A stretch of DNA of 64,000 nucleotides. Source: Acidobacteriaceae bacterium (lineage in GTDB: Bacteria; Acidobacteriota; Terriglobia; Terriglobales; Acidobacteriaceae). The notes beneath the pieces are model-generated. The model searched no databases. It was not told the DNA's origin and saw only the letters and a program-made list of their open reading frames with translations. Of this stretch, positions 63,197 to 64,000 are shown one piece after another. Numbering within the stretch: the stretch's first letter is position 1; every line of letters starts with the position of its first letter. Both the position numbers and the translations under genes were made by a program. Location: positions 310,001 to 374,000 of the forward strand of contig JAJPKO010000010.1 in the NCBI GenBank assembly GCA_021323655.1, read 5' to 3'.

Positions 63197-63961
63197 ATGA
63201 AGCTGGAAGGAAAAATGGCAGTAGTGACAGGGGCCGGTTCGGGAATCGGTCGCGCCTGCGCGCTCGAATTCGCTCGCGAGGGCGCCCGCGTGGTGGTTGC
63301 CGACATCAATGCCGCGGCCGCGCAGGCCACGGCTCAACAGATCGGCCCAGCGGCCATTGGCATTCCCACCGATGTGGCCGATCCGGAAGCCGTGACCCGT
63401 CTCGCGCAGAAGACCATCGAAACCTTGGGCAAAGTCGATGTGCTCATGAATAACGCGGCCATCCAGGTGAACAAGACCATTGAAGACACGACGCTGGAAG
63501 AGTGGAACCGGCAGATGGCGGTGAACGTGGGTGGCGTGTTTCTGTGCTCGCGGGCTTTTCTTCCCCAGCTTCGCCGGACGCGCGGCGCCATCGTTAACAT
63601 GTCCTCGGTGAACGGGTACTTTGTCGAGCCCTTCTCCGCGGGCTACTGCGCCACCAAGGCGGCCATTATTGGGTTGACCAAGGCAATGGCGATCGACTGT
63701 GGCCCTTCGCGTGTGCGGGTAAACTGCATCTGCCCCGGATACATCGATGCGGGACTTGCCGAGGGCTATTTCCAGGCGCAGGCGGATCCGGCGGCGGCGC
63801 GCATGGCCGCCGGCAAGCTTCACGCTCTGGGGCGCATAGGCCGGCCCGAAGAGGTGGCGCGGGTGGCCGCTTTTCTGGCCAGTGAGGAGGCGTCGTTCAT
63901 CACCGGCGCGCAGATTGCGGTGGACGGCGGATTTGGCTCGGGCCTGCCGCTCAATAGCTGA
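63197..63961 (+). CDS. Short-chain dehydrogenase/reductase
   Basis: A classical SDR, 254 residues. TGAGSGIGRACALEFA near residue 11 binds NAD(P), MNNAAIQVNKTIE near 89 is the NNAG-type motif, and catalytic Ser and Tyr-x3-Lys appear in NMSSVNGYFVEPFSAGYCATKAAI near 135-160. VNCICPGYIDAGL closes the substrate site. Closely spaced behind the glycoside hydrolase, it probably acts on a released sugar or sugar acid. Confidence 0.9.
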   Translation: MKLEGKMAVVTGAGSGIGRACALEFAREGARVVVADINAAAAQATAQQIGPAAIGIPTDVADPEAVTRLAQKTIETLGKVDVLMNNAAIQVNKTIEDTTLEEWNRQMAVNVGGVFLCSRAFLPQLRRTRGAIVNMSSVNGYFVEPFSAGYCATKAAIIGLTKAMAIDCGPSRVRVNCICPGYIDAGLAEGYFQAQADPAAARMAAGKLHALGRIGRPEEVARVAAFLASEEASFITGAQIAVDGGFGSGLPLNS

Positions 63962-63969
63962 GGGCCCTC

Positions 63970-64000
63970 ATGGCAGATACAATCGGGGCTGAATCAAGGC
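63970..64000 (+). CDS. Possible start of next gene (runs off window)
   Basis: ATG at 63970 reads MADTIGAESR to the window end, nine bases after the SDR stop. Too short to assign. Confidence 0.3.
   Translation, partial: MADTIGAESR

Noticed and set aside
1-64000. CRISPR array, rRNA or tRNA genes
   Set aside because: No regularly spaced repeats and no rRNA or tRNA signatures were seen in the gene-free stretches.

Overview
The window looks like chromosome of an acidobacterium, probably of the Terriglobia/Acidobacteriaceae type. This is inferred from several things: an Oar-like TonB-dependent receptor with an N-terminal carboxypeptidase-regulatory domain, paired VWA-domain secreted proteins, a relic of an orphan ABC-type permease, frequent TTG/GTG starts with GGAGG ribosome sites, moderately high GC, and small palindromic spacer repeats. 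No rRNA, tRNA or CRISPR array was seen.

Layout. 1-7.04 kb: receptor (C-terminal end outside the window), a 2'-5' RNA ligase-like gene behind an IS5-type transposase scrap, an OPT-family transporter, and purE-purK. 7.14-27.19 kb: a phage-like morphogenesis element, almost all on the minus strand. Reading downstream it holds a divergent XRE/S24-like repressor with two palindromic operator candidates; a zinc-ribbon gene coupled to a sigma-region-4-like gene; a terminator with what looks like an ORF-less group IIC intron relic behind it; a 1.6-kaa exported tailspike-like protein; terminase; a HipA-like kinase/DUF3037 cargo pair; portal; prohead protease; scaffold; HK97-type capsid; connectors; tail tube; hub; and two small genes. 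I found no tape measure, integrase, lysin or replication genes, so this is either a degenerate or a domesticated (GTA-like) particle locus.

27.3-35.0 kb: metabolic genes (Gfo/Idh oxidoreductase, serine hydrolase, Rieske protein, aldehyde dehydrogenase, AlkA-type glycosylase) and a badly broken DUF2264 gene. 35.2-49.4 kb: an envelope and division region with PBP2, two VWA proteins, DUF1015, an overlapping amidase-GerMN-murI set, fabI, a large membrane PP2C phosphatase, a ZapB-like protein, zapA, a possible structured RNA, and lgt. 49.4-57.1 kb: decayed toxin-antitoxin modules (VapBC-like and RelE-like; a BrnT-like scrap lies at 37.3 kb) scattered among a sugar isomerase-like protein, dnaN with a DnaA-box-like upstream region, and membrane proteins. 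57.3-64 kb: a 1,024-residue exported LssY_C/barrel protein, then an enolase-superfamily enzyme, a clan-A glycoside hydrolase and an SDR dehydrogenase that may form a sugar-utilisation unit.

The most notable signals are the minimal phage-like element with its kinase cargo, the intron relic placed exactly behind a perfect terminator palindrome, and the series of toxin genes broken by deletions and short tandem duplications. All assignments come from reading the sequence; no database search was run.
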